From: DASRIA01 sp963768885
Lineage (GTDB): Bacteria; Actinomycetota; Thermoleophilia; Solirubrobacterales; JBBDJG01
Length of the DNA stretch: 64,000 nt
NCBI GenBank assembly: GCA_963768885.1
Contig: CAVYJN010000006.1
Coordinates: 682,001 to 746,000, forward strand
Direction: 5' to 3'
Every line of letters begins with the position of its first letter. Within the stretch, counting starts at the first letter, position 1. Position numbers and translations under genes: made by a program. The notes below the pieces were generated by a model, which did not search any database, had not been told where the DNA came from, and was given only the letters and a program-made list of their open reading frames with translations. Shown here in pieces: positions 42,994 to 52,349 of this stretch.

Positions 42994-44574
42994 GTGGCGG
43001 TCCTCACCGGACACGCGACGGGCCTCGCGGCGCTGCGTCGGGCGCCGGTCGTCGCGCTGCTCGTCTTCGTCGTCGTGCTTGCGGGAATTGCGTGGTTCCG
43101 TGCCGGCAGCGGGCCCTCCGCACGGCCGTCCGAGAGTGCCGCCCACGCCGCGGTGCTGAGCGATCCCGCCGCGCGCGAGCATCTCGCCCGGCTGGGATTC
43201 GACCGGGTCGTGACCACGCCGCTCGACGACGAGACTACGCGCGTCAGCTTCTTCAACGGGCGCCGCGTGGTGCTCGAGGCGGCGGTGCCGGGCAGCGGGG
43301 CGGTCGTCGCCGTCAACCGCTACGAGGCCGGGCACGCGCGGCTGGGCAGCGAGGTGGGGCAGAGCCCGGCGGTGCTCGCGGCGATGCTGGCCGTCTTCCT
43401 GCTCGCGACCCTGCGACTGCCGCTGCGGCGCATCGAGAACCTGGACGCGCTCGCGCTGGCCGCGTTCGTCGTGCCCGTCGTGCTTCTGAACGAGCGCTAC
43501 GTCGAGTGGAGCGTGGTCGCGGCTTGCGTGCCGCTCGTGTACCTGATCGCGCGGTGCGCGATGGTCGCCCTCGGTGACGCGGCGCCCGGGCCGGCCCGGG
43601 CGCGCTTCGTCTTCGACCGGATACCACGGGCGGTACGGCTCGTGGCCGTCGCCGCCGGGGCGGCGGCGCTCGTGCTGCTCGCGGTCCCCGGCGGCCTCGT
43701 GAGCGACGTCGCCTACGCGTCGATGGCCGGGGCGACCAAGCTGCTCGACGGCGCGCTGCCCTACGGCAACCTCACGCCGGGCGATCTGGTGCACGGCGAC
43801 ACCTACCCGCTGCTGGCCTACCTGGCCTACATCCCCGCCGCGCTCATCGCCCCCGTGCGCGACGGCTTCGACAACCTCGACGGCGCGCTCTACGTGGCCG
43901 CGGGGTTCGCGCTGCTCGCCGCCTTCGCGCTCGGGGTGGCCGTGCGCCGGTCGGGCGGTGACGGCGCGCGCGTCGCGCTCGCGATGCTCGCCTTCCCCCC
44001 TGTGATGATCGCGGCCTCGAGCGGGTCCAACGACGTGGTCGCGGCGGCGCTCGTCGCGGCGGCACTCGCGGCGGGGTCGACGGCCGTGCTGGCCGCAGCG
44101 GGCTGGGTGAAGCTCGCGCCGCTCGCGCTCGTCCCGGTCTGGATCGCCGCCGCGCGCGACCGTGGCCACGCCCTCTTCGAGGCGGTGGCCGTGACCGCCG
44201 GCCTCGCCGCGGTCGTGCTCGTGGTCGGCGGAACGGCCGGCTTCGGGGACATGCTCAACGCCCTTTCGTTCCAGGCCGAGCGCGGCTCGCTGCTCTCGCC
44301 GTGGGCGATGCTCGGCGCGGGCGGCGTGCAGGTCGTCTTCCAGGCCGCCGTCGTCGCGTGCATCGCCGGCGCCTGCGTGCGCGTCTGGACCGATCGCGCG
44401 CTCGCCGCCGATCCCCGCCGCATGGCGGCGCTCGGCGCGGCGATCCTGCTCGCCGTCCAGCTCGCCGCGAACCACTGGAGCTACACGTACCTGGCCTGGG
44501 TCTTCCCGCTGCTCGCGGTCGCGCTGCTGGCCGGCGACGCTAGGCGGTCTCGGCCTCCGGCACCTTCGGCGTAG
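42994..44574 (+). CDS. Polytopic membrane protein, GT87/DUF2029-like
   Basis: A 526-residue protein with about ten hydrophobic segments. After the first helix (VALLVFVVVLAGIAW) comes an extracytoplasmic stretch of about 90 residues, then a run of helices. A mid-protein loop has LVHGDTYPLLAYLAYIP. The design resembles polyprenol-phosphate-sugar-dependent glycosyltransferases (GT-C fold, mannosyltransferase type), but the usual acidic first loop is not obvious. It overlaps the end of the convergent enoyl-CoA hydratase gene by 35 bp. Confidence 0.65.
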   Translation: MAVLTGHATGLAALRRAPVVALLVFVVVLAGIAWFRAGSGPSARPSESAAHAAVLSDPAAREHLARLGFDRVVTTPLDDETTRVSFFNGRRVVLEAAVPGSGAVVAVNRYEAGHARLGSEVGQSPAVLAAMLAVFLLATLRLPLRRIENLDALALAAFVVPVVLLNERYVEWSVVAACVPLVYLIARCAMVALGDAAPGPARARFVFDRIPRAVRLVAVAAGAAALVLLAVPGGLVSDVAYASMAGATKLLDGALPYGNLTPGDLVHGDTYPLLAYLAYIPAALIAPVRDGFDNLDGALYVAAGFALLAAFALGVAVRRSGGDGARVALAMLAFPPVMIAASSGSNDVVAAALVAAALAAGSTAVLAAAGWVKLAPLALVPVWIAAARDRGHALFEAVAVTAGLAAVVLVVGGTAGFGDMLNALSFQAERGSLLSPWAMLGAGGVQVVFQAAVVACIAGACVRVWTDRALAADPRRMAALGAAILLAVQLAANHWSYTYLAWVFPLLAVALLAGDARRSRPPAPSA

Positions 44575-45362
44575 CGCCCGGCGGGGCGCCCGTGAAGCGC
44601 GGCTCGCGCTTCTCCATGAAAGCGGCGCCGGCCTCGCGGAAGTCGTCGGTCGCGACGAGGATCTGCTGGAACGCGACCTCCTGCTCGAGCGACGCCGCGA
44701 GCGTCGGCTTGGCAACCCCGTCCGCGACGCGCTTCGCGAACCCCACGGCAAGCGGCGACGCGGCGAGCAGCTCGTCGACGAGCTCCTGCGTGACGCGCTC
44801 GAGGTCCGCGGCGGCGCGCGATGCGGTTCGCGGCGCCGATGCGGTGGCACTCGGCGGCGTCGATCGAGCGGCCGGTCATCAGCAGCTCCTTCGCGATCCC
44901 GAGTCCGACCACCGCCGGCAGGCGGCTCGATCCGCCCACGTCCGGGATCAGGCCGAGCTTGGTCTCGGGCAGGCCGAACTTCACGTCGTCGGCCATCACG
45001 CGAAGATCGCAGGCAAGGGCGATCTCCGCTCCGAGCCCGAGACACGCGCCGTGGATCTGCGCCACGACGGGCTTCGTCATCTCCTCGAGGAGGTTGACCA
45101 TGTCGATGCAGGCGCGCCTGAACGGACGCAGGTTCTCGGTGCCCGCCAGGCCGCCGAGCTGGAAGACGTCGATGCCCGCGCTGAAGGCGGCGCCCTCGCC
45201 CCGCAACACCACGCACCAGACTTCGTGGTCGTCCGCCGCCTCGCGCGCGGCGTCGCGCAGCGCGAGCACGAGATCGTGGTTGAAGGCGTTGCGTTTCTCG
45301 GGCCGGTCCAGGATCAGATGCCGGACATGCCCTTCGTCGGAGATCCTCACGAGCTCGCTCAT
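44540..45362 (-). CDS. Enoyl-CoA hydratase/isomerase (frameshifted)
   Basis: About 273 residues after joining. Crotonase-fold features: oxyanion-hole strand GAAFSAGIDVFQL, the second oxyanion residue in IHGACLGLGAEIALACDLR, and GLIPDVGGSSRLP. The usual second catalytic Glu region is present in SRLP context, but acid/base positions are not certain. Near 44816 an extra base breaks the frame; ADLERVTQELVDELLAASPLA then leads to the C-terminus. Could hydrate crotonyl-CoA in the route to ccr or serve beta-oxidation. Divergent from the 3-hydroxyacyl-CoA dehydrogenase gene. Confidence 0.8.
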
Positions 45363-45417
45363 CTACTAGCCTCCCGGCCTATCTAAGTGTCGATTCTCCA
45401 CCTCGCTGGGAGGCTAC

Positions 45418-46311
45418 ATGGACATCAAGAAGGTTGGCGTCGTCGGCTGCGGGCTGATGGGCCACGGCATCGCGCAGGTGGCTGCGCAGTCCGGATATGA
45501 CGTCGTCGTCCACGAGGTGAGCCAGGAGAAGCTCGACTCGGGCCTCGGGAAGATCAACAAGCAGCTCGGCCGTGCGGTCGAGAAGGGCCGGATGGAGCAG
45601 TCCGACGCGGACGCCGTGTTGGGCCGCATCCACTCCACGCTCGACTACGGCGATTTCGCCGAGTGCGACCTGGTGGTCGAGGCGATCACCGAGGACCTCG
45701 ACATGAAGCTCGCGATGTGGCGCGAGCTGGACGAGATCGTGAAGGAGGAGGCGCTGTTCGCGACCAACACCTCGTCGCTGCCGGTGATCAGCCAGGCGGC
45801 CGTCACCAAGCGGCCGGAGCGCTTCATCGGCCTGCACTTCTTCAACCCGGTCCAGGTGATGCCGCTGCTCGAGGTCGTGCAGTCGATCGAGTCCACCACC
45901 GGGGCGCTCGAGGCCGGGTTCCAATGGGGCAAGTCGCTGAAGAAGACCGTCGTCCACGCGCAGGACAAGGCGGGCTTCATCGTGAACCGCCTGCTGATCC
46001 CGTTCCTGCTCGACGCGATCCGTGCCTTCGAGGAGGGCTTCGGGTCGATCGAGCAGATCGACGCCGCGATGAAGGGCGGCGCGAACCACCCGATGGGGCC
46101 GTTCCAGCTGCTCGACTTCGTCGGCCTCGACACGACGCACTCGGTCGGGGAGATCATGTTCGACGAGTTCCGTGAGCGCCGCTTCGCCCCGCCGCCCACG
46201 CTTCGCAAGCTCGTCACCGCGGGGCACCTCGGGCGCAAGTCGGGGCGCGGCTTCTACGATTACTCCGGAGACGAGCCGGTGCCGATGGACCGGCTGCACG
46301 AGGGCGATTGA
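45418..46311 (+). CDS. 3-hydroxybutyryl-CoA dehydrogenase
   Basis: A 297-residue 3-hydroxyacyl-CoA dehydrogenase. The Rossmann loop is VGCGLMGHGIAQ at about 9-20, and the catalytic His-Glu pair lies in GLHFFNPVQVMPLLEVV near residue 140. The C-terminal dimer domain includes GGANHPMGPFQLLDFVGLD. Length fits single-domain short-chain enzymes (acetoacetyl-CoA to 3-hydroxybutyryl-CoA, NAD(P)H). GGAGG precedes the ATG, and the stop overlaps the start of the carboxylase gene (TTGA). It may feed crotonyl-CoA to Ccr. Confidence 0.92.
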   Translation: MDIKKVGVVGCGLMGHGIAQVAAQSGYDVVVHEVSQEKLDSGLGKINKQLGRAVEKGRMEQSDADAVLGRIHSTLDYGDFAECDLVVEAITEDLDMKLAMWRELDEIVKEEALFATNTSSLPVISQAAVTKRPERFIGLHFFNPVQVMPLLEVVQSIESTTGALEAGFQWGKSLKKTVVHAQDKAGFIVNRLLIPFLLDAIRAFEEGFGSIEQIDAAMKGGANHPMGPFQLLDFVGLDTTHSVGEIMFDEFRERRFAPPPTLRKLVTAGHLGRKSGRGFYDYSGDEPVPMDRLHEGD

Positions 46312-47861
46312 CTCCCGACAGGACTGACGCGCCGCAGGCCGCCGGGCGCCTCGACGAGGCGCTCGAGCGCGCGCTCGCGGGCGGCCCCGAGCGGTACCGC
46401 GAGCGCCTGCCCGACCAGGGCAAGGTCGGCGTGCGCGACCGTGTGGCCCGGCTCGTGGACCCGGAGTCCTTCGCCGAGGAGGCCCTGCTCGCGAACTGGG
46501 ACCAGGACGGCCTCGGCGCCGACGGGGTGGTGACGGGCATGGCGCTCGTCGGTGGGCGACGCGTCGCGCTGATGGCCAACGACCCGACCGTGAAGGCCGG
46601 TTCCTGGGGACCGAAGACGGTCGAGAAGATCCTGCGCATCCAGGAGCAGGCGCTGCGCCACGACGTCCCGATGGTCTACCTCGTGGACTCGGCCGGGGCA
46701 CGCATCACGGACCAGGTCGAGATGTTCCCCGGGCGCCGGGGGGCGGGCCGCATCTTCTACAACGAGGTGCGCCTGTCGGGGCGGGTGCCGCAGGTGTGCG
46801 TGCTGTTCGGCCCGTCCGCGGCCGGAGGCGCCTACATACCGGCCTTCTGCGACGTCGTGATCATGCGCGAGGGCAACGCGTCGATGTACCTCGGATCGCC
46901 CCGGATGGCGGAGATGGTGATCGGCGAGCAGGTCACGCTCGAGGAGATGGGCGGCGCGAAGATGCACACGTCCGTGTCGGGCTGCGGCCATTTCCTCGTG
47001 AAGTCCGACGACGAGGGCGTCGACCTCGCGCGACGCTACCTCTCCTACTTCCCCTCGAACTGGACCGAGCCGCCGCCGCCCGCGCCGCCGGCGGAGCCGG
47101 CCTCCGCCGCGCGGATCGCAGACATCGTGCCGGCCGACCAGAACAAGCCCTTCGACATCAAGGAGCTCGTCGACGCGCTCGTCGACGAGGGCTCGTGGCT
47201 CGAGGTGCAGGCGCGGTGGGCGCCCGAGCTGGTGGTCGGCTACGCGCGGCTCGACGGCCGCGTCGTCGGAATCGTCGCGAACCAGCCCAAGGTGAAGGGC
47301 GGAGTGTTGTTCGTCGACTCCGCGGACAAGGCCGCGCGGTTCATCTGGACGTGCAACGCGTTCAACATCCCGCTGCTGTTCCTGGCCGACGTGCCGGGCT
47401 TCATGATCGGCAAGAAGGTGGAGCGCGAGGGGATCATCCGCCACGGCGCAAAGATGATCTCCGCCGTGTCCGAGGCGACCGTCCCGAAGATCTCGGTGGT
47501 GGTGCGCAAGTGCTACGGCGCCGGGCTCTACGCGATGGCCGGGCCGGCCTTCGAGCCCGACTGCTGCCTCGCGCTGCCGACCGCGCAGATCGCGGTGATG
47601 GGCGCCGAGGCCGCGATCAACGCGGTCTTCTACAACCAGATCCAGGCGATCGAGGACCCGCAGGAGCGGGCGCGGTTCGTGACGGCGAAGCGCGAGGAGT
47701 ACGCGGCCGACATCGACATCCTGCACCTCGCCTCCGAGCTGGTGGTCGACGCCGTGATCGAGCCCGAGACCCTGCGCCCGGAGCTCACCCGGCGCTTCGC
47801 CCTCTACGAGGGCAAGGAGCGCGAGTTCACGCGCCGCAGGAGCCCCATCACCCCCGTGTAG
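46308..47861 (+). CDS. pccB: Propionyl-/acyl-CoA carboxylase beta subunit
   Basis: A 517-residue carboxyltransferase with two crotonase-like halves. Oxyanion glycines are visible in PSAAGGAYIPAFCD and in CYGAGLYAMAG; biotin/acyl-CoA regions include LVDSAGARI and ADVPGFMIG. Propionyl-CoA released by the malyl-CoA lyase would become methylmalonyl-CoA here. The biotin carrier/carboxylase alpha subunit is not in the window. A TTG start overlapping the upstream stop couples it to the dehydrogenase. Substrate specificity (acetyl, propionyl or methylcrotonyl) is not proven by sequence; propionyl is favoured by context. Confidence 0.88.
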   Translation: MTPDRTDAPQAAGRLDEALERALAGGPERYRERLPDQGKVGVRDRVARLVDPESFAEEALLANWDQDGLGADGVVTGMALVGGRRVALMANDPTVKAGSWGPKTVEKILRIQEQALRHDVPMVYLVDSAGARITDQVEMFPGRRGAGRIFYNEVRLSGRVPQVCVLFGPSAAGGAYIPAFCDVVIMREGNASMYLGSPRMAEMVIGEQVTLEEMGGAKMHTSVSGCGHFLVKSDDEGVDLARRYLSYFPSNWTEPPPPAPPAEPASAARIADIVPADQNKPFDIKELVDALVDEGSWLEVQARWAPELVVGYARLDGRVVGIVANQPKVKGGVLFVDSADKAARFIWTCNAFNIPLLFLADVPGFMIGKKVEREGIIRHGAKMISAVSEATVPKISVVVRKCYGAGLYAMAGPAFEPDCCLALPTAQIAVMGAEAAINAVFYNQIQAIEDPQERARFVTAKREEYAADIDILHLASELVVDAVIEPETLRPELTRRFALYEGKEREFTRRRSPITPV

Positions 47862-47948
47862 GGCGCGGCCGGGCCCTACGAGACGTCGCGCGGGGGAAAT
47901 TTTCTTCGCAGGACGCCCGCAAATGCACGAAATCTTTCGTTCGTGGGG

Positions 47949-48116
47949 TATAAAGGAGTCCGGCAGGATCGCCGATATAAGGACACATCCGGCATGAATG
48001 CCGGATGCTGCGAATCCACAGACGACGGGCGAGCTCCCATTTCCTCATAACTGACTGGGAGATCCTCCGTGACGCGAAAGCGCCCCGCTGGCCAAGACGG
48101 GGCGTTTTCGCGTTCA
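47949..48116 (+). ncRNA. Candidate small RNA or leader locus
   Basis: The 361-bp gap between the convergent carboxylase and SDR genes is unusually structured. TATAAA within GGGGTATAAAG (47949-47954) could be a -10 box. Then come a 10-bp hairpin CATCCGGCAT/ATGCCGGATG (47986-48007), a CTCCCA/TGGGAG pair (48034-48061) and a 15-bp terminator-like stem (48073-48112). A possible 18-codon leader peptide starts at 47994 after AAGGA and contains two adjacent Cys codons. No same-strand gene follows until 49010. It matches no small RNA I can name. The rest of the gap shows nothing. Confidence 0.4.
48073..48112. terminator. Terminator-like hairpin
   Basis: Arms CGCGAAAGCGCCCCG and CGGGGCGTTTTCGCG pair over 15 bp with one G-T pair and a 10-nt loop. 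The run TTTT lies within the stem rather than after it. It would end a transcript from 47.96 kb, or serve the convergent SDR gene from the other side. Confidence 0.55.
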
Positions 48117-48222
48117 GGGCCGGTTCTGCGCGCCGGCGGGATCGCTCATGGGGCCACCCGCTGTGGTCGATTGCAGGTCCTGCCGACAAACGACCACATC
48201 GGATCCGGAGCGGCCGGAGCTT

Positions 48223-48960
48223 CTAGCGCGAGCGGTCGGCGATCGTCGCCGGCGCGAGCGCGCCGACCTTCGCGATCACGCGCAGCGCGAGCGAGGCGAC
48301 GTCGATCTCCGCCGCGTTGCGCTCGATCGCGCGCACGACCGCCCTCCCGACGTCCTCGGGGGAGGAGGGCCTGACCAGCGGCGGCGTCTTGGCCCCGCCG
48401 CGCGCGAACATCCCGGCGTCGCGCACCGGCCCGGGCGTCACGAGCGAGACTCCGACGCCTTTCCGCTTGAGCTGCGCGCGCAGCACGTGCGCGAAGCCGC
48501 GCAGACCGAACTTGGTCGCGGTGTAGATCGAGCTCTCACCGGCGGAGGGGACCTTTCCCGCGAAGGACGCCACGAACACGAGCTGGCCGCGGCCACGCTC
48601 GATCATCCCGGGCACGAGCAGCCGGGCGAGCATGATCGGCGCCCGCAGGTTGACCTCGAGCAGCTCGTCGATGTCCGCCGGCGCGAGGCGCGGCAGCGTG
48701 CCGGAGCCCGGCAGGCCGGCGTTCGCGACCAGCACGTCGACCGCGCCGGCGCCGGCCGCCAGCCGCTCGGTCTGCGCGCGGTCCGCGAGATCGCAGGGAA
48801 GCGCCTCGCCGCTCACCTCGCGGGCGAGCGCCTCGAGCGCGTCGGCGCGCCGGCCGCTCAGCACGAGCTGCGCGTCGCGCGCCGCGAGCGCGCGCGCGAT
48901 CGCCTCGCCGAGGCCTCCCGTCGCTCCTGTCAGCAGCACGCGTGCGCCGTCGAGCTCCAT
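48223..48960 (-). CDS. Short-chain dehydrogenase/reductase
   Basis: A 245-residue SDR. It has the cofactor loop TGATGGLGEAI, the basic GRRADAL that favours NADP, the structural VANAG, catalytic Ser in VASFAGKVPS and YTATK (Tyr-x3-Lys). The C-terminal part carries TPGPVRDAG. Substrate unknown. The ATG at 48960 is separated by 49 bp from the divergent acyl-CoA synthetase gene. Confidence 0.88.
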   Translation of the reverse strand: MELDGARVLLTGATGGLGEAIARALAARDAQLVLSGRRADALEALAREVSGEALPCDLADRAQTERLAAGAGAVDVLVANAGLPGSGTLPRLAPADIDELLEVNLRAPIMLARLLVPGMIERGRGQLVFVASFAGKVPSAGESSIYTATKFGLRGFAHVLRAQLKRKGVGVSLVTPGPVRDAGMFARGGAKTPPLVRPSSPEDVGRAVVRAIERNAAEIDVASLALRVIAKVGALAPATIADRSR

Positions 48961-48996
48961 CGCGGGGCATGATGTCATCCGCGGCTGCGCGCCGCA

Positions 48997-49002
48997 TAGA
49001 AT
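48997..49002 (+). promoter_or_regulatory. -10 box (TAGAAT) of the acyl-CoA synthetase gene
   Basis: TAGAAT lies 7 nt before the ATG at 49010; no ribosome site is visible, consistent with a leaderless transcript. Confidence 0.45.
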
Positions 49003-49009
49003 CGGCGCG

Positions 49010-50954
49010 ATGGCCGAGATCGCCTGGAGCCCGTCGCCCGAATACGTCGAGAACGCGAACGTGACCCGCTTCATGCGCGCGCACGGCATCGCCTCGATCG
49101 ACGAGTTCCGGCGCCGCTCGATCGAGGAGCCGGAGTGGTTCTGGGACGCGGTCGTGAAGGACCTCGGCATCGAGTTCACGACGCCCTACGAGCGGGTCCT
49201 CGACAGCTCGGCAGGTATCCCCTGGTCGAAGTGGTTCGTCGGCGGTCACGTGAACCTCACGCACAACTGCGTCGACCGCCACGCCCTGGGCGGCCGCGGC
49301 GACCGGGTGGCGCTGGTGTCCGAGTACGAGGACGGGGCGGTCCGCAGGCTCACGTATTCGGAGCTGAAGCGCGAGGTCGACGCGGTCGCGGCGGGTCTGC
49401 GCGCGCTCGGCATCGGCAAGGGCGACCCGGTCGCGGTGTTCATGCCGATGGTCGCCGAGGCGGTGATCGCGGCATACGCGATCGCCAAGCTCGGCGCGCT
49501 CTACATGCCGATCTTCTCGGGCTTCGCGCCCTCCGCCGTGGCCGCGCGCCTCCAGGACGCGAACGCGAAGGCGATCTTCACGGCCGACGGCGGGCTGCGG
49601 CGCGGCAGCCGCGCCCTGATGAAGCCCGCCGCGGACGAGGCCGTGGCCGAGGCCCCCTCGGTCGAGCACGTGATCGTGCTCGAGCGGCTGGGCGCGGACC
49701 TCCCGATGACGCCCGGTCGCGACCTCACCTGGGACGAGCTGCGCTCGCGCGGCCTCGCCGCGGCGCCCGACGGCATCGCGTGCGAGGACACCGGGGCCGA
49801 GGACGTGCTGATGATCGCCTACACGTCCGGGACCACCGGCCGGCCGAAGGGCGCGGTGCACGTGCACGGCGGCTTCCTCGTGAAGATGGCGTCCGAGACC
49901 GCCTACCAGACCGACCTGCACCCGGACGAGACGCTCTACTGGGTGACGGACATGGGGTGGATCATGGGGCCGTGGGAGATGGTCGGGGCCGGTTGCGCCG
50001 GCGCGACCGTGGTGCTGTACGAGGGTGCGCCCGACTGGCCCGAGCCCGACCGCGTGTGGGCGTCGGTGGAGCAGCACGGGGTCAACGTCCTGGGCGTGTC
50101 CCCGACGCTGATCCGCGCGCTCAAGACCGCGGGCGACGAGCACCCGGCAAGCCACGACCTCTCGAGCCTGCGCGTGTTCGGCTCGACCGGCGAGCCCTGG
50201 AACCCCGAGCCCTACAAGTGGCTGTCCGAGGTCGTCGGCAAGGGCCGCATCCCGATCATCAACATCTCGGGCGGGACCGAGGTCGGGGCCTGCTTCATCA
50301 CGCCCTATCCGGTCGAGGACATCAGGGTGTGCTCGCTCGGCGGAGCGTCGCACGGGATGGACATCGACGTCTTCGACCCGGACGGGAACCCGGTGCGCGG
50401 CCAGGTCGGCGAGCTCGTCTGCAAGCGCCCGTGGCCCGGCATGACGCGCGGCATCTGGGGCGACCCCGAGCGCTACCTGGAGACCTACTGGTCGATGTAC
50501 CCGGACGTCTGGCGCCACGGCGACTGGGCGCTGATCGACGAGGACGGCGACTGGTACCTGATGGGCCGCTCCGACGACACGATCAACGTCGCGGGCAAGC
50601 GCCTCGGCCCGGCCGAGGTCGAGTCGGTGCTCGTGTCCCACCCCGCGGTCGCGGAGTCCGCGGTCGTGGGCGTCCCGGACAAGACGAAGGGCGAGGCGAT
50701 CTGGTGCTTCTGCGTGGTGTCCGACGGCGCCGGCGACGGCGGTCGCCGAGGAGCTGCGCGAGCTGGTCGCCACCGAGCTGGGGCGGCCCTTCAAGCCCTC
50801 CCGGGTGGTGTTCGTCGACGCGCTGCCGAAGACGCGCTCCGCGAAGATCCTGCGGCGCGCGGTGCGAGCGGTCGCGATCGGCGAGGACCCCGGCGACATG
50901 TCCTCGGCCGAGAACCCGCAGTCGCTCGATCAGATCAGGTCGGCTCTGGGATAG
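49010..50954 (+). CDS. Acetyl-CoA synthetase-like AMP-forming ligase (frameshifted)
   Basis: About 647 residues after joining, the length of acetyl-/propionyl-CoA synthetases. The N-terminal WSPSPEYVENANVTRFM, P-loop-like YTSGTTGRPKGAVHVHGG, WVTDMGWIMGPW and GRSDDTINVAGKRLGPAEVE are clear. Near 50740 an extra base shifts the frame; the continuation has the catalytic lysine in LPKTRSAKILRR. The length is one over a multiple of three. The W in WMMGPW-type motifs of acetate enzymes is kept as WIMGPW, suggesting a short acyl substrate such as acetate or propionate. Confidence 0.85.
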
Positions 50955-52131
50955 CCGCGTCGTCCTCGGGCGACGGCGTGTAGACGTCGTCGATCCGGCG
51001 AACGACCTGCTCGACGAAATCGGTCGCCCGCTCGACGGCCGCTGCGTCGATGCGCTCGGGGGTGTCGGTCGTGCGATGGAACTCGGGCATCCGGCCCTGC
51101 TCGTCGAGGCAGCAGATCGTGATCGCCGGATAGCCCGCCATCGTGGCGTGCGTGGCGTCGGTGCCGATGCGCCACACGTGGGGCGCGGACCCGAGCTCCT
51201 CGCAGAGGCGCACCAGGCGCCGGTCGCTGCGGAAGACGAGCGCGTACCCGTCCGCGGTCGTGTGGTGCACGTCCCCCCGGCCGACGGTGTCGACGTTCAC
51301 GAAGAAGGTGTCGCGCGGGTCGATCTCGTCCTCGTGCTCGCGCAGCCACGCGCGCATGCCCTGGGACAGCGCCTCCTTCGCGCCGGGGAACACCAGCCAC
51401 GTCTCGATCCCGCGGGGCGCCTGCTCCTGGAGGCGGCGGCCGACCTCGAGCAGCGCGGCGACCCCCGAGGCGTTGGTGGAGGCGGCCGGCGAGACGTCGG
51501 AGACCGCCGCGTCGACGAACAGCATCACGTAGGTCAGCAGGATCGCGGCGAGCACGAACTGGAGGACCGTGAGCGGATCGGACTCGTCGAGCGCAAGGCG
51601 CGCGAGCGCCGCGACGAGAGCCACCATCACCGTCCAGAAGAACAGGTCGAGCGGGCCCGCGAGCGCCGAGAGCAGGCGGCGCCGGCGCCGCGGCGCTCCG
51701 GTGCGGCGGCGCCGGACCCAGAGCAGTCCGGTGCGTGGCGCGTCGTGGTTGGCGGTCAGGATCACGCGCGCGCCCGAGCCCGGGCGCGGCTGGGCGGAGT
51801 GCACGTTGGCGGTGCGCCGGCGCGGCATCAGGAAGCGGGCGATGTAGAACCGGCCGGTGATGTCGCCGTAGGCCGAGACGGCAGCGATCAGCAGGATCAC
51901 GACACCGAGCGGGGCGGACCCGGTCGAGGAGACCAGCGTGCCGGCGACCGCGACCAGGGCGTGGAGCGCGTGGGTCAGGTGCCAGGCGGGGCGGACCCGG
52001 ATCTCCTCGAGGTCGACCGCGCGCCCGTAGGCGCGCAGCTCACCGGCGATCAGCTCCGTGGTGCGCGCGTCGGCCTCGCTCCCCGTCGTGCGCGGGCCGA
52101 GGGAGACGATGCGCCTGATGGTCTCGAGCAT
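50935..52131 (-). CDS. Membrane-associated M28-like protein, probably inactive peptidase
   Basis: A 398-residue protein with an M28 peptidase-like fold split by membrane segments (about 55-95 and 165-215). The metal site is degenerate: the bridging Asp in DNASG is Thr (STNASG), the tandem Glu-Glu is Lys-Glu (GAKEALS) and the first HxD reads NHDA. Asp in NVDTVG and His in TDATHA remain. This suggests a non-peptidase role or a different metal chemistry. The 3' end overlaps the convergent synthetase gene by 20 bp; a tRNA-Leu lies just upstream. Confidence 0.7.
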   Translation of the reverse strand: MLETIRRIVSLGPRTTGSEADARTTELIAGELRAYGRAVDLEEIRVRPAWHLTHALHALVAVAGTLVSSTGSAPLGVVILLIAAVSAYGDITGRFYIARFLMPRRRTANVHSAQPRPGSGARVILTANHDAPRTGLLWVRRRRTGAPRRRRRLLSALAGPLDLFFWTVMVALVAALARLALDESDPLTVLQFVLAAILLTYVMLFVDAAVSDVSPAASTNASGVAALLEVGRRLQEQAPRGIETWLVFPGAKEALSQGMRAWLREHEDEIDPRDTFFVNVDTVGRGDVHHTTADGYALVFRSDRRLVRLCEELGSAPHVWRIGTDATHATMAGYPAITICCLDEQGRMPEFHRTTDTPERIDAAAVERATDFVEQVVRRIDDVYTPSPEDDAAIPEPT

Positions 52132-52183
52132 GGCCGCGCGGATACTAAGCGCGGCCGGCGGCTGCGACTTCGGTCCAATCGAG

Positions 52184-52267
52184 TGCGGCGGGTGGGACTC
52201 GAACCCACACGCCCTTTCGGGCAGCGGCTTTTGAGACCGCGCTGTCTACCAATTCCAGCACCGCCGC
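52184..52267 (-). tRNA. tRNA-Leu (anticodon CAA)
   Basis: A class II tRNA of 84 nt with 7-bp acceptor GCGGCGG/CCGCCGC, discriminator A, a long variable arm (TGCCCGAAAGGGCG) and the T-loop GGTTCGAAC. The anticodon loop CTCAAAA gives CAA, reading UUG. CCA is not encoded. Confidence 0.95.
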
Positions 52268-52277
52268 AGACCCGCAG

Positions 52278-52283
52278 AGTCTA
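52278..52283 (-). promoter_or_regulatory. -10 box (TAGACT) of tRNA-Leu(CAA)
   Basis: TAGACT on the minus strand lies 10 nt before the mature tRNA 5' end, the expected distance for a start a few bases upstream. It is an independent check that TAGACT is a real -10 sequence in this genome. Confidence 0.6.
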
Positions 52284-52349
52284 GGACCCCTGTTCGCGCG
52301 CGGACCTCGACGCACATATGGGAGGGCTTTTTGCCCGATCGGGGAAACT

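Noticed and set aside
47949..48116. 6S RNA, tmRNA, SRP RNA or 6C RNA
   Set aside because: None of the conserved parts (long bulged rod, tag frame with tRNA-like ends, GGAA-tetraloop domain, C6 loops) is visible.
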